Below are positions 26,400 to 35,499 of a DNA stretch of 64,000 nt, piece after piece; within the stretch, counting starts at the first letter, position 1, and each line of letters begins with the position of its first letter. Source of the stretch: an uncultured Prevotellaceae bacterium. Its GTDB lineage: Bacteria; Bacteroidota; Bacteroidia; Bacteroidales; Bacteroidaceae. The position numbers and the translations under genes were made by a program. Below the pieces are notes generated by a model, which saw only the letters and a list, made by a program, of their open reading frames with translations, had not been told where the DNA came from and made no database searches. The DNA lies in assembly GCA_902780025.1 (NCBI GenBank), contig CACZDV010000004.1:1-64000 (forward strand), read 5' to 3'.

Positions 26400-29009
26400 T
26401 TAGTGTTTTATCGTTTTTTGTCCGTTGATGATGTATATGCCTTTTCCCGGCTGGTCTACTTGTTGTCCTTTCAGGTCGTAAGCATTGTTCTTTATTCTTT
26501 CTTCTTTATTATTTAGACGCAGAGCGTCGCCCATCCCAGTCATCGTACCTTTCTGATAGACGCGGTACTCGCCGCCGGGCTGGGTGGTCAGGTCGTACTC
26601 GTAGACCTTCTTCACGCTGAGCTTGGGCTTCGTCGTGAGCGAGTTAGCTAAAAGCGGCTCCTTGATCTGTGCGGGGGCATAGAGGGGGTTGGGACAGTCG
26701 CCCTCAGCAGGCTGCAGACCGTCGCCCTCTAATTCTACATAAGAACGCAGGCGGAGCGTGCCGCCGATGGTGGAGCGGATATCGGCATATTGCAGCTTGG
26801 AACTGCTCCAGTTCATGCTTACCTCGAAGCCGCCACGGGCCCGCAGACCGCTGACACTACCTTGTTTCCACACCGAAGGCAGGGCGGGCAGCAGGTGGAC
26901 GGCACCGTCATGGCTCTGCAGGAGCATCTCGGCGATGCCTGCCGTAGCACCGAAATTACCGTCAATCTGGAATGGCGGGTGGGCGTCGAACAGGTTGGGG
27001 AACGTGCGACCGTTGGGATACTGGCTGGTGGCATCCTCCGACGGCAGCAGGCGCAGCATATTTTTGAGGATAGTCAGGGCATGGGTGCCATCGAGCATTC
27101 GGGCCCAGAAGCAGATTTTCCAGCCTAAGCTCCAGCCCGTAGCCTCGTCGCCGCGGTCGGTCAGCGTCTGCTTGGCGGCTGCAAAGAGCTCGTTGTGGCT
27201 GTAGGGTGAAATCTGGTTCGAGGGGAACAGTCCGTAGAGGTGGGAAATATGGCGGTGCTGACGGTCGCTGCCATCGGCATCGATGAGCCATTCCTGCAGT
27301 TGCTTCCGACTGCCTATCTGCATGGGCGGCAGTTGCTCTAAGGCTGATGTAAGACGGCTGATGTAAGAATCGTCCTCGCCCAGGATACGGGCGGCCTTCA
27401 GGGTGTTCGACAGCGCATCAAATACAATCTGATTGTCCATCGTACAGCCGGCGGTGATGGGGGTCGACTTGCCGGCAGGCCCCTGTTCAGGACTGACGGA
27501 CGGTACGATGACGAGCCAGTTGTTGTACTTGGGGTGCGGCACCATGTAGTCGAGGTAGAAGTCGGCCGTACCCTTGATGACTGGGTACCACTCACGCAGG
27601 AAGTCCACGTCGCCGGTATAGAGGTAGTGCTGCCACAGGTGGGTAGCCAGCCAGGCGCCGCCGTTGGGGTACATACCCCAGAAAGCACCATCGACAGGAC
27701 CGGCCACACGCCATAGGTCGGTATTATGGTGAGCCACCCAGCCGCCACAGTTATACATCTTCTTTGCGGTGATAGCACCTGTCTCGCTCAGGTCGCGTAT
27801 CATCTCGAAGAACGGCCCGTTGGTCTCTGTCAGGTTGCATACCTCCGACGGCCAGTAGTTCATCTCGGCATTGATATTGATGGTGTACTTCGAGTCCCAG
27901 GGTGCGTCGCGCTTATCGTTCCACAGCCCCTGGAGGTTAGCAGGCTGACCGCCTGGCTGACTCGATGAGATAAGCAGGTAGCGGCCATAGTTGAACAGCA
28001 GGGCCACCATCCCCCAGTCAGTACTACCCGAGAATTTCTCCAATCGTTTCACGGTGGTTAGCTTGCTGTTGGCAGCCGATGAGGGCAGGCTGAGGTGTAC
28101 GCGGTTGTATTGCTGCTGGTAAGCGGCGATATGGCGGCTCAGCAGTTCATCGTAGTCGTGCTGGCGGGCGCTGTTCAGGTAGGAGAGACTGATGGCCGAC
28201 TGCTTGCCGGTCACGTTCTTGTAGTTGACATAGTTGGTAGCGGCAGAGATATAGACGGTGGCCACGGTGTAGTTCTTCACCGTGACGGAACCGCTTGAGC
28301 CGTAGGTTACCTCACCGTCGCTCTCTACCTGGTAGCGCAGGGCAGCCTTCACTTTCGAGGCAATGCCCTCATGCTCGACGCCGCTGATGGTGGCGATGGC
28401 GCAGTCAGTAGTCTTCGAGTAACTGGTGGAGAAGGTGCAGGAGTGCTTCAACGTGAAGGAACTCGCCGTGTCAGCCTCTATGCGCATGACGATGATACTG
28501 TCAGGGATGGAGGCAAAGGTCGTGCGGCGGTAGTGGTGGCCGTCGTGGTCGAAGGTCACGGTGGAGAGTGCCGTCGTCAGGTCCAACTCGCGGCAGTAGT
28601 TCTTCGCCTTGCTGGCGGTGATGCCTGTATGCGTCAACTTCAGGCTGCCCAGCGTCAGGTACTTCATGCCGTGGGGGCCTTTGATGAACTGCTGGTTGAT
28701 GAGGTTCTCAGCATCCTGCTCCTTGCCGCTGAAGATGAGATTGCGCACCTGTTCCAGGTACTTAGCCGACGTGGTGCTGTTGTTGTTATGCGGGCCGCCA
28801 CTCCAGAAGGAGTCCTCGTTCAGTTGGATCTCGTCGGTCTGAGGACCGCCGTAGATCATGCCGCCGAGACGGCCGTTGCCGATGGGCAAGGCTTCCAGCC
28901 AGATGCTGGCGGGTTTATCATACCATAGCCGTTCGGTGTTGTCGCCGTCTTGTGCCAACAGCACCATGCTTAATGACAGGCAACATAGTGTAATGAATAG
29001 TCGCTTCAT
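26400..29009 (-). CDS. GH95-family glycoside hydrolase (alpha-L-fucosidase type)
   Basis: 869 residues from ATG 29009. The GTG just before it belongs to the heptamer spacer. Signal peptide to about residue 20. GH95 landmarks: [47 protein letters not shown], and [17 protein letters not shown]. Family enzymes remove alpha-1,2-fucose from mucin or milk glycans, and some act on alpha-galactose or plant xyloglucan. The C-terminus ([20 protein letters not shown]) is the short tail common in this genome, joined by a heptamer-coded linker. Third gene of the GH43-esterase-GH95 unit. Confidence 0.9.
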   Translation of the reverse strand: MKRLFITLCCLSLSMVLLAQDGDNTERLWYDKPASIWLEALPIGNGRLGGMIYGGPQTDEIQLNEDSFWSGGPHNNNSTTSAKYLEQVRNLIFSGKEQDAENLINQQFIKGPHGMKYLTLGSLKLTHTGITASKAKNYCRELDLTTALSTVTFDHDGHHYRRTTFASIPDSIIVMRIEADTASSFTLKHSCTFSTSYSKTTDCAIATISGVEHEGIASKVKAALRYQVESDGEVTYGSSGSVTVKNYTVATVYISAATNYVNYKNVTGKQSAISLSYLNSARQHDYDELLSRHIAAYQQQYNRVHLSLPSSAANSKLTTVKRLEKFSGSTDWGMVALLFNYGRYLLISSSQPGGQPANLQGLWNDKRDAPWDSKYTININAEMNYWPSEVCNLTETNGPFFEMIRDLSETGAITAKKMYNCGGWVAHHNTDLWRVAGPVDGAFWGMYPNGGAWLATHLWQHYLYTGDVDFLREWYPVIKGTADFYLDYMVPHPKYNNWLVIVPSVSPEQGPAGKSTPITAGCTMDNQIVFDALSNTLKAARILGEDDSYISRLTSALEQLPPMQIGSRKQLQEWLIDADGSDRQHRHISHLYGLFPSNQISPYSHNELFAAAKQTLTDRGDEATGWSLGWKICFWARMLDGTHALTILKNMLRLLPSEDATSQYPNGRTFPNLFDAHPPFQIDGNFGATAGIAEMLLQSHDGAVHLLPALPSVWKQGSVSGLRARGGFEVSMNWSSSKLQYADIRSTIGGTLRLRSYVELEGDGLQPAEGDCPNPLYAPAQIKEPLLANSLTTKPKLSVKKVYEYDLTTQPGGEYRVYQKGTMTGMGDALRLNNKEERIKNNAYDLKGQQVDQPGKGIYIINGQKTIKH
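26486..26520. repeat. Heptamer array encoding the GH95 tail linker
   Basis: TTGTTCT, TTATTCT, TTCTTCT, TTATTAT, TTAGACG (plus strand). The minus strand reads [10 protein letters not shown]. The array at 30701 in the GH43 gene is nearly the same unit by unit. Confidence 0.75.
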
Positions 29010-29012
29010 CAC

Positions 29013-29047
29013 TTCTCACTTTTCACTCTTCACTTTTCACTTCTCAT
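29013..29047. repeat. Heptanucleotide array at the esterase/GH95 junction (5 units)
   Basis: TTCTCAC, TTTTCAC, TCTTCAC, TTTTCAC, TTCTCAT. On the minus strand it supplies the last residues (KMRSEK) and stop codon of the esterase and the AG-rich leader of the GH95 gene. Confidence 0.85.
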
Positions 29048-30604
29048 TTTCTCAGTTTCCTCACGCTTCGCCTTATAGAAACGGTCGCAGAAGTCCACCT
29101 GTTCGCGGTTGGGACGCATGATGAGCGAAGCACCATTGGCAAACTGCATCGTCGTGGGCTTTGTGTCGTCGAACGTCGGCCAGTAGGGCAGTCCCTTGCC
29201 GTTGGGGTTGCCCGTCTTGGCGAAGTTGATCCAGTACTGCTGTATGATTTCAGCCACCGCCGACTCGGCAGGATACTTGTCAGGCTGTGTCAGGAACTCG
29301 CCATTCAGGTAGAGGATGTCATCGGCATGTGCCACACCCTTGCGACGGCGGTCGTTAGAGAAACTGCGTGTAGAGGGCTGGGCCAGATAGGCGGCATAGG
29401 CAGGACTCTTTCCAGTCTTGGACTGCAAATTTACCCAGACATACGACGGCCAGGCAAAGCCCATGTCGCGGAAGGCATCACCATAGCCGTGCCAGGCCTC
29501 ATCGTCGGTATTGCCGGGATAGACTTTCAAGGCTTCGTCAGCCCAGGAACCAAAAACCTCGCGAGCCTGCTTCTGGTAGTTCTCAGCCTTGATGTTGCCT
29601 GGAGCAAAGAGGGCGCCCTCGTCCGAGTTGGTCATCACGATGACGGGCACGTCGTTGTACTCGCCACGCTCGTAGAGACGATAGAGGTCGTCGCAGATGA
29701 CATAATCGTCGACGCAAGGCCAGAAACCGCTGAAGCCCACATTGCCGTCGCAGAGCGACATGGCATCCATCTTGCGCAGCTGCTTCAGGTTCTTTTTCTT
29801 CAGATGTTTCTGGAAAGCCAGGCCCTGCTGCTCGGCACCCTTCTGCGAGGCACCGACGGCGATGGTGCGCGTCTGGTCGCTCCACGGGGCGAAGGATCCG
29901 CCGCTCTGACTGATGCAACGATGGAAGAGTCCCTTAGCCAAGGGCGAGGCACAGAGGATGCTGCAACTGATGGCACCTGCCGACTCGCCGAAGATGGTGA
30001 CGTTCGTCGGGTCACCGCCGAAGTTGCGGATGTTGCGCTGCACCCACTGGAGGGCAAAGATCTGGTCAAGCAGACCGTAGTTGCCGGAGTGTCCGCCCTT
30101 CGACTCCTTTGTCAGCTCGGGGTGAGCCATAAAGCCTAAAGCTCCCGTACGATACTCGACGCTGACGATGACCACACCGCGCAGGGCAAGATAGCGCCAC
30201 AGGTCGCCACCATACCATTCGGTCTGGAAGCCGCCACCGTGTATCCACACCATCACGGGCAGGCGCTCAGCGGTGCTCTTGGCGGGGGTGGCAATGCCTA
30301 AATAGAGGCAGTCCTCACTCATCATGTCGGCGGTACGTCCGCGACGTGTAGGCTGCGGCGGCAGGGGACCGAACTTATCAGTCTTCAGTACACCCTCCCA
30401 CGACTTGGCGGGCTGAGGCTCACGCCAACGTAGGTCGCCAACGGGTGGTGCAGCATAGGGGATGGCCTTATACACTGCGAGTGTCTCGTCGAGGATTCCC
30501 TCTACGTCGCCTGTCTCCACATGGGTTTTCAGGAGCGGTTGTCCCGCTATGTCTGCTGCGGTCATGGTCAGCAGCAGACCGATGATAAAGATGACTTTCT
30601 TCAT
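29030..30604 (-). CDS. Type-B carboxylesterase, secreted
   Basis: 524 residues, signal peptide to about residue 21. Alpha/beta hydrolase of the carboxylesterase type B family: YKAIPYAAPPVGDLRWREPQ near the start, oxyanion segment WIHGGGFQ, nucleophile Ser in TIFGESAGAIS. Lying between GH43 and GH95 genes, it probably removes ester groups from the same plant or host glycan (inference). It starts 8 nt behind the GH43 stop. The C-terminus ends in a heptamer array instead of a secretion tail. Confidence 0.88.
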   Translation of the reverse strand: MKKVIFIIGLLLTMTAADIAGQPLLKTHVETGDVEGILDETLAVYKAIPYAAPPVGDLRWREPQPAKSWEGVLKTDKFGPLPPQPTRRGRTADMMSEDCLYLGIATPAKSTAERLPVMVWIHGGGFQTEWYGGDLWRYLALRGVVIVSVEYRTGALGFMAHPELTKESKGGHSGNYGLLDQIFALQWVQRNIRNFGGDPTNVTIFGESAGAISCSILCASPLAKGLFHRCISQSGGSFAPWSDQTRTIAVGASQKGAEQQGLAFQKHLKKKNLKQLRKMDAMSLCDGNVGFSGFWPCVDDYVICDDLYRLYERGEYNDVPVIVMTNSDEGALFAPGNIKAENYQKQAREVFGSWADEALKVYPGNTDDEAWHGYGDAFRDMGFAWPSYVWVNLQSKTGKSPAYAAYLAQPSTRSFSNDRRRKGVAHADDILYLNGEFLTQPDKYPAESAVAEIIQQYWINFAKTGNPNGKGLPYWPTFDDTKPTTMQFANGASLIMRPNREQVDFCDRFYKAKREETEKMRSEK

Positions 30605-30612
30605 TTTGGCTG

Positions 30613-32106
30613 TTATTTGTTCGTTATGTATTTCTTGCCTTTCTCAATGCGTATCTTTTTGGAGTTAGTGGCGCGGCGGCCTGTCAGGTCATAGACCTTG
30701 TTGTCCTTTATTCTTTCTTCTTGATGATTTAGATGCAAAGCATCGCTCATTCCCGTCGCCTCTCCGCTGAATTGCCACGAGTCGAAGTCAAAGAGCGAGG
30801 CACCGCTGCCCGTAAACGTGAAGCAAAGGTTCTGCACACCCGTGATGGGTGTTGTCAGGTCACAGCTCACCTCCTTCCACTCGCCGTTGGTGGGCTCCAG
30901 GGGCAGGCGGCCCTTGATGGTGCCGGTATTGCTGCCTATACGCACCACGAGCGTACATTTCTTCTCAACCAGCACCTTGGCCGTAAACGCCTTGGCACCT
31001 GCTTCGCCAAAGTCCACGTTGCGCACCTTGATATAGTCGCCCTGACCGATGTTCGTGACGTAGCAACCGTTATAGTCGCCCATGCATTTCAAGCCTTTGC
31101 TTTGGTTGATGGTCTCAGCCTCCTGTCGCACGAAGGGGTCGAGCGTCTGCAAAGGTTCGACGCCTTTCGTCGTAAACTTGATGGCGGGGATGGTGCCGTC
31201 CTCATTGGGGGTGAACTCCTCGATGCAGGTGGCGCGCTTATAGCCGCCGCCGTTAGGCAGCTTGCCGTTATGGTAGAACATATAGTAGTGGCCCTTGTAC
31301 TCCACACTACCGCCATGAATAGTAAAACTGTTGTCGGCCTCTTTCAGTATCTTTCCCTGATACGTCCACGGGCCGGTCGGCTTGTCGGCCGTGGAGTAAG
31401 CCCAATGCTCAGGAACGCCGCCGGCAGCATATTCCAAATAGTACTTGCCATTACGCTTATACAGCCATGAGGCCTCCTCGAAATTGGGGTCACCCTTGTC
31501 GTTCTTGTGAGGGCCGAAAGCTTTCTCGTTCTTCACATCCACCGACACCTCGCTACCCGTGAAGGAGGTCATGCTCTTGTTCAGCTTGACATACCACAGG
31601 TTGTTGTTGCCATAGTAGAGGTAGGCCTGCCCACTGTCGTCGATAAACACCGTGGGGTCAATCTTGAACCATCCTTTTACCAACGGTTTCCTGATAGGGT
31701 CTTTATAGGGGCCTGCCGGGTGGTCGGCCACGGCCACGCCGATGCCAGGATAAGCCTCGCCTTTAATGGTAGCCGTTACATACCAGTACCACTTGCCGTT
31801 GCGTTCAACGCATTGGCTGGCCCAGCAGTCGTTGTCCTGCTTGGCCCAGGCCGAGAAGGTGGCCGATGTCAGCGGCGTACCGCGGTACGTCCAGTTCACC
31901 ATATCAACGGTGCTGTAGAGCAGCCAGTCCTTCATGGTGAAGTAGTTGTTCTCGGTAACATCCTCATCGTGGTCTACGAAGAGATACAAGGTATCGCCAT
32001 GCACGTAGGGTGCAGGGTCCGGCGTGTAGCGGTCACAGATAATCGGGTTTTGCGCAGCGACGGCCATGACCGTCAAAAATGCGGCTAAAGTAGTAATCTT
32101 TTTCAT
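30613..32106 (-). CDS. GH43 glycoside hydrolase with C-terminal CBM6
   Basis: 497 residues from ATG 32106. Signal peptide to about residue 18 (VAAQ). GH43 five-bladed propeller: catalytic Asp in DRYTPDPAPYVHGDTLYLF, Asp in WFKIDPTVFIDDSG, Glu in NFEEASWLYKRNGKYYLEY. Family activities are beta-xylosidase and alpha-L-arabinofuranosidase. Residues about 335-455 look like a CBM6 (RQEAETINQSKGLK...GDYIKVRNVDFG). The end (KVYDLTGRRATNSKKIRIEK) is the short tail. First gene of a three-gene CAZyme operon without susC/susD nearby. Confidence 0.9.
   Translation of the reverse strand: MKKITTLAAFLTVMAVAAQNPIICDRYTPDPAPYVHGDTLYLFVDHDEDVTENNYFTMKDWLLYSTVDMVNWTYRGTPLTSATFSAWAKQDNDCWASQCVERNGKWYWYVTATIKGEAYPGIGVAVADHPAGPYKDPIRKPLVKGWFKIDPTVFIDDSGQAYLYYGNNNLWYVKLNKSMTSFTGSEVSVDVKNEKAFGPHKNDKGDPNFEEASWLYKRNGKYYLEYAAGGVPEHWAYSTADKPTGPWTYQGKILKEADNSFTIHGGSVEYKGHYYMFYHNGKLPNGGGYKRATCIEEFTPNEDGTIPAIKFTTKGVEPLQTLDPFVRQEAETINQSKGLKCMGDYNGCYVTNIGQGDYIKVRNVDFGEAGAKAFTAKVLVEKKCTLVVRIGSNTGTIKGRLPLEPTNGEWKEVSCDLTTPITGVQNLCFTFTGSGASLFDFDSWQFSGEATGMSDALHLNHQEERIKDNKVYDLTGRRATNSKKIRIEKGKKYITNK
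30701..30735. repeat. Heptamer array encoding the GH43 tail linker
   Basis: TTGTCCT, TTATTCT, TTCTTCT, TGATGAT, TTAGATG (plus strand). The minus strand reads LNHQEERIKDN, matching the GH95 linker. Confidence 0.75.
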
Positions 32107-32113
32107 AATCGCT

Positions 32114-32144
32114 GCAAAGATACAATTATTTTTCGTAACTTTGC
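32114..32144. promoter_or_regulatory. Compact divergent promoters for GH43 operon and cysS
   Basis: The minus strand has TATCTTTGC (32114-32122) and the plus strand TAACTTTGC (32136-32144). The whole gap between the two start codons is 56 nt, so the -33 region of each overlaps the other's -7 box. The GH43 ATG lies 7 nt from its box, the cysS ATG 18 nt. Confidence 0.8.
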
Positions 32145-32162
32145 ACCCAAAATCATAGAAAT

Positions 32163-33692
32163 ATGGAATCAAGACTGGTAATTTACAATACGCTGACGCG
32201 CCAGAAGGAGCGCTTCGAGCCTGTTAACGCCCCCCATGTGGGTATGTATGTATGTGGTCCGACGGTCTACGGTGACCCCCATCTGGGTCATGCCCGTCCC
32301 GCCATCACCTTCGACCTGGTGTTCCGCTACCTCAAGCATCTGGGCTATAAGGTACGTTATGTTCGCAACATCACCGACGTAGGCCACCTGGAGCATGATG
32401 CCGACGAGGGTGAGGACAAGATAGCCAAGAAGGCACGGCTGGAGCAGCTGGAGCCGATGGAGATAGCCCAGTACTACACCAACCGTTACCATCAGTACAT
32501 GGATATGCTGAACGTGCTGCGCCCCTCTATCGAGCCGCACGCCACGGGTCACATCATCGAGCAGCAGCAGCTGGTGCAGCAGATTCTCGACAACGGCTTT
32601 GCCTACGAGTCGAACGGCTCGATTTACTTCGATATCGAGGCCTACAATAAGAAGTATAAGTACGGCATCCTTTCTGGCCGCTCATTAGAGAACATCAAGG
32701 ATGCCTCGCGCGACAACCTCGACGGTGTCGGCGAGAAGCGCAACCAGGCCGACTTCGCCCTCTGGAAGAAGGCGCAACCCGAGCACATCATGCGCTGGCC
32801 CTCGCCCTGGAGCGACGGCTTCCCTGGCTGGCACTGCGAGTGTACGGCTATGGGACGCAAGTACTTAGGCGAGACTTTTGATATTCACGGTGGCGGCATG
32901 GACCTCGTCTTCCCCCACCATGAGTGCGAGATTGCACAGGCCGTAGCCTCGATGGGCCATCAGGCCGTGAAGTACTGGATGCACAACAACATGCTGACCA
33001 TCAACGGTCAGAAGATGGGTAAGTCGTATAACAATTTTATCACCCTCGAGCAGTTCTTCACCGGCAACCACCCGTTGCTGGAGAAGGCCTACTCGCCCAT
33101 GACCATCCGCTTCTTTGTCCTCTCCGCCCACTATCGTGGCACCGTCGACTTCTCGAACGATGCCCTGCAGGCTGCCGAGAAGGGTTACGAGAAACTCATG
33201 AACGCCATCGCCGACCTCGACCGTCTGTCGAGTACGTCGTCGTGTCACGACGACAAGCAGAGCTGTGACGCGGAGACTGAGCGCATCGTCAAGGCCCTGC
33301 GCCAGAAGTGCTACGACGCCATGAACGACGACCTGGCTACGCCTCAGGTCATCAGCCACCTGTTCGAGGCCTGCACCGTCGTCAACAAGCTCGTTGACCA
33401 CAAGGCTACTATCTGCGCTGACTGCCTGAAAGAACTTTCAGAGACCATGCACCTCTTCGCTGAGGACATCCTCGGCTTGTCAATGCACAATGCACAATGC
33501 ACAATGGGCAATGGCGACAACGCCCGCGAGGAAGCCTTTGGAAAGGTTGTGGATATGGTGCTCGAACTCCGTGCCAAGGCCAAGGCCGACAAGGACTGGG
33601 CTACCAGCGACAAGATTCGCGACGAACTCGCTGCCGCCGGCTTCGAGGTGAAGGACACCAAGGACGGCGTTACGTGGAAATTGAATAAGTAA
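32163..33692 (+). CDS. cysS: Cysteinyl-tRNA synthetase
   Basis: 509 residues. Class I synthetase: zinc Cys31 in [19 protein letters not shown], which also contains the HIGH motif; [15 protein letters not shown] and [17 protein letters not shown]; and KMGKS as the KMSKS motif. It charges tRNA-Cys. Residues about 439-451 ([13 protein letters not shown]) are coded by a five-unit heptamer array within the C-terminal helical region, so the insert is tolerated in an essential enzyme. Transcribed from the divergent promoter at 32136. Confidence 0.96.
   Translation: MESRLVIYNTLTRQKERFEPVNAPHVGMYVCGPTVYGDPHLGHARPAITFDLVFRYLKHLGYKVRYVRNITDVGHLEHDADEGEDKIAKKARLEQLEPMEIAQYYTNRYHQYMDMLNVLRPSIEPHATGHIIEQQQLVQQILDNGFAYESNGSIYFDIEAYNKKYKYGILSGRSLENIKDASRDNLDGVGEKRNQADFALWKKAQPEHIMRWPSPWSDGFPGWHCECTAMGRKYLGETFDIHGGGMDLVFPHHECEIAQAVASMGHQAVKYWMHNNMLTINGQKMGKSYNNFITLEQFFTGNHPLLEKAYSPMTIRFFVLSAHYRGTVDFSNDALQAAEKGYEKLMNAIADLDRLSSTSSCHDDKQSCDAETERIVKALRQKCYDAMNDDLATPQVISHLFEACTVVNKLVDHKATICADCLKELSETMHLFAEDILGLSMHNAQCTMGNGDNAREEAFGKVVDMVLELRAKAKADKDWATSDKIRDELAAAGFEVKDTKDGVTWKLNK
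33481..33515 (+). repeat. Heptanucleotide array inside cysS (CAATGCA, 5 units)
   Basis: CAATGCA three times exactly, then CAATGGG and CAATGGC. Confidence 0.9.
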
Positions 33693-33730
33693 TGCTGCGG
33701 AAATTTCCGTAGAAGGGGGAGCCTATGCAC

Positions 33731-34189
33731 TCAGAGCGTAGAGAACGCCAGTGCGTAGGCTCTCATCTGTTTCACCATCGCCAACAGGCCGTTCGAGCGG
33801 GTAGGCGACAGGTGTTCACGCAGTCCAATCTCATTGATGAAGTAAAGATCGGCATCAAGGATTTCCTGCGGTGTGTGGCCTGACAGCACTCGGATGAGCA
33901 ACGAGACAATACCCTTCACGATGAGGGCGTCGCTCTCAGCACGGAATCGGATGACCTTCCTCGATTCTCCTTCCTCGTTCCTCGCTCCTCGTTCCTCGTC
34001 CACCAAATCAGCCTGTAGCCACACGCGGCTTTGGCAGCCGTCAATGAGGTTCTGCTCCGTCTTGTACTGCTCGGGCAGCGGCTCCTGCTCGTTACCTAAG
34101 TCAATGAGTAGCTGGTAACGGTCCATCCAGTCGTCCAGACCCGTGAACTCCTCGATAATCTCGTCTTGTATCTCGTTAATTGTTTCCAT
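33731..34189 (-). CDS. sufE: SufE sulfur-transfer protein
   Basis: 152 residues from ATG 34189. The acceptor Cys is C52 in NLIDGCQSRVWL. SufE takes persulfide sulfur from the SufS cysteine desulfurase for Fe-S cluster assembly. Residues about 65-78 (EERGARNEEGESRK) come from a heptamer array and form a charged insert right behind the first strand. The gene overlaps the U32 gene by 14 nt. Other suf genes are not in this window. Confidence 0.92.
   Translation of the reverse strand: METINEIQDEIIEEFTGLDDWMDRYQLLIDLGNEQEPLPEQYKTEQNLIDGCQSRVWLQADLVDEERGARNEEGESRKVIRFRAESDALIVKGIVSLLIRVLSGHTPQEILDADLYFINEIGLREHLSPTRSNGLLAMVKQMRAYALAFSTL
33964..33998. repeat. Heptanucleotide array inside sufE (TTCCTCG, 5 units)
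   Basis: ATTCTCC, TTCCTCG twice, CTCCTCG, TTCCTCG on the plus strand, exact period 7. Confidence 0.85.
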
Positions 34190-35426
34190 CGTCTTTTTCC
34201 AGTTTAAACAGTTTGTCGCTGGGGCGTACCTTACCCGTGACGGCGATAGATACGCGGGTACCCTGCTGTGCCACCTCCACGGGGCCGTTATCGTCGTGTA
34301 TCTCATCGGCGGTGACATACATCACACCCGTCGTCGGACCGGTAATCAGCATCTTGTCGCCCACCTTGAATGTCGTAGCCTCGACCGTAAACTCCGCCAC
34401 GCCGAGCTTCGAATAGTACTTCGTGCCTTTGCCTACGTAGACCTTGCGTTCCGTAGCGTTCGAACCGTAGTTCTTGTTCCATTCGCCCATCAGCTGCCCT
34501 TGGTAGTAGCCGTCCCAGAATCCGCGGTTGAAGACCGTCTTCAGACGCTCGTCCCACTCGTCCTTGCGCTCTTCGGTGAAGTTTCCGTCGAGGACGGCCT
34601 GGATGGCTTCCTTATAGCACTTCACTACGGTATAGACGTATTCGGGCCCTCGGGCACGACCCTCAATCTTGAACACCCGTACACCCGCGTTCATCATCCT
34701 GTCGATGAAGCGCACCGTCTTCAGGTCCTTGGGCGACATGATGTACTTATTGTCGATGTCCAACTGGTAGCCTGTCTCGTTGTCCGTTGCCGTGTACGAG
34801 CGGCGGCATATCTGGATACACTCACCGCGGTTGGCCGAGCGGTTGGCGGCGTGGAGGCTCATGTAGCACTTGCCGCTGATGGCCATGCAGAGCGCACCGT
34901 GACAGAACATCTCTATCCGGATCTGCTCGCCCGACGGGCCACAGACGTGCTCTTCCTCCACCTGACGGTAGATGTCGGCTACCTGATTCATATTCAGTTC
35001 GCGGGCCAGTACCACCACGTCGGCAAACTGGGCATAGAAACGCAGGGCTTCGATGTTCGAGATATTGAGCTGGGTAGAGAGGTGTACCTCTTGTCCCACC
35101 TTGCGGCAGTAAGTCATCACCGCTACGTCGGAGGCAATAACAGCCGAAATGCCGGCTTCATGGGCCGCGTCGATAATCTCGTGCATCAGCGGGATATCCT
35201 CGCCATAGATGATGGTGTTCACCGTCAGGTAACTCTTGATACCGTGTTCACGGCATGTCTGGGCTATCTCCTTCAGGTCGTCAATCGTGAAGGTCGAGGC
35301 AGAATGTGCCCGCATATTCAGCTTCTCAATGCCGAAATATATGCTGTCGGCACCCGCCTGAATGGCTGCTGCCAACGACTCGCGCGACCCTACAGGGGCC
35401 ATGATTTCAAAGTCCTTTATTTCCAT
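34176..35426 (-). CDS. U32-family peptidase-like protein (TrhP/YegQ type)
   Basis: 416 residues. It starts MEIKDFEIMAPVGSRESLAA, with the U32 core motif FCHGALCMAISGKCYMSLH and the cysteines of CIQICRRSY. A C-terminal beta-barrel extension follows from about 325. Family knowledge: YegQ/TrhP proteins take part in tRNA wobble-uridine hydroxylation and carry Fe-S-type cysteines, which fits the 14-nt overlap with sufE. The promoter box lies 7 nt before the ATG. Confidence 0.88.
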   Translation of the reverse strand: MEIKDFEIMAPVGSRESLAAAIQAGADSIYFGIEKLNMRAHSASTFTIDDLKEIAQTCREHGIKSYLTVNTIIYGEDIPLMHEIIDAAHEAGISAVIASDVAVMTYCRKVGQEVHLSTQLNISNIEALRFYAQFADVVVLARELNMNQVADIYRQVEEEHVCGPSGEQIRIEMFCHGALCMAISGKCYMSLHAANRSANRGECIQICRRSYTATDNETGYQLDIDNKYIMSPKDLKTVRFIDRMMNAGVRVFKIEGRARGPEYVYTVVKCYKEAIQAVLDGNFTEERKDEWDERLKTVFNRGFWDGYYQGQLMGEWNKNYGSNATERKVYVGKGTKYYSKLGVAEFTVEATTFKVGDKMLITGPTTGVMYVTADEIHDDNGPVEVAQQGTRVSIAVTGKVRPSDKLFKLEKDDGNN

Positions 35427-35433
35427 TTCGGCT

Positions 35434-35442
35434 GCAAAGGTA
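35434..35442 (-). promoter_or_regulatory. Promoter box of the U32-sufE unit
   Basis: The minus strand reads TACCTTTGC, then AGCCGAA, then the ATG, so the leader can be only a few nucleotides long. The same AGCCGAA stands before the pyridoxamine kinase gene. Confidence 0.7.
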
Positions 35443-35499
35443 ATAGTTTTTCCGCAATTATGACCCTATTGTGGGCAAAAACTTGTCATTCCTGCCGTC

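Noticed and set aside
33693-33730. CGGAAATTTCCG palindrome between convergent cysS and sufE as terminator
   Set aside because: The stem has no loop and no T run, so it is too weak to support a call.
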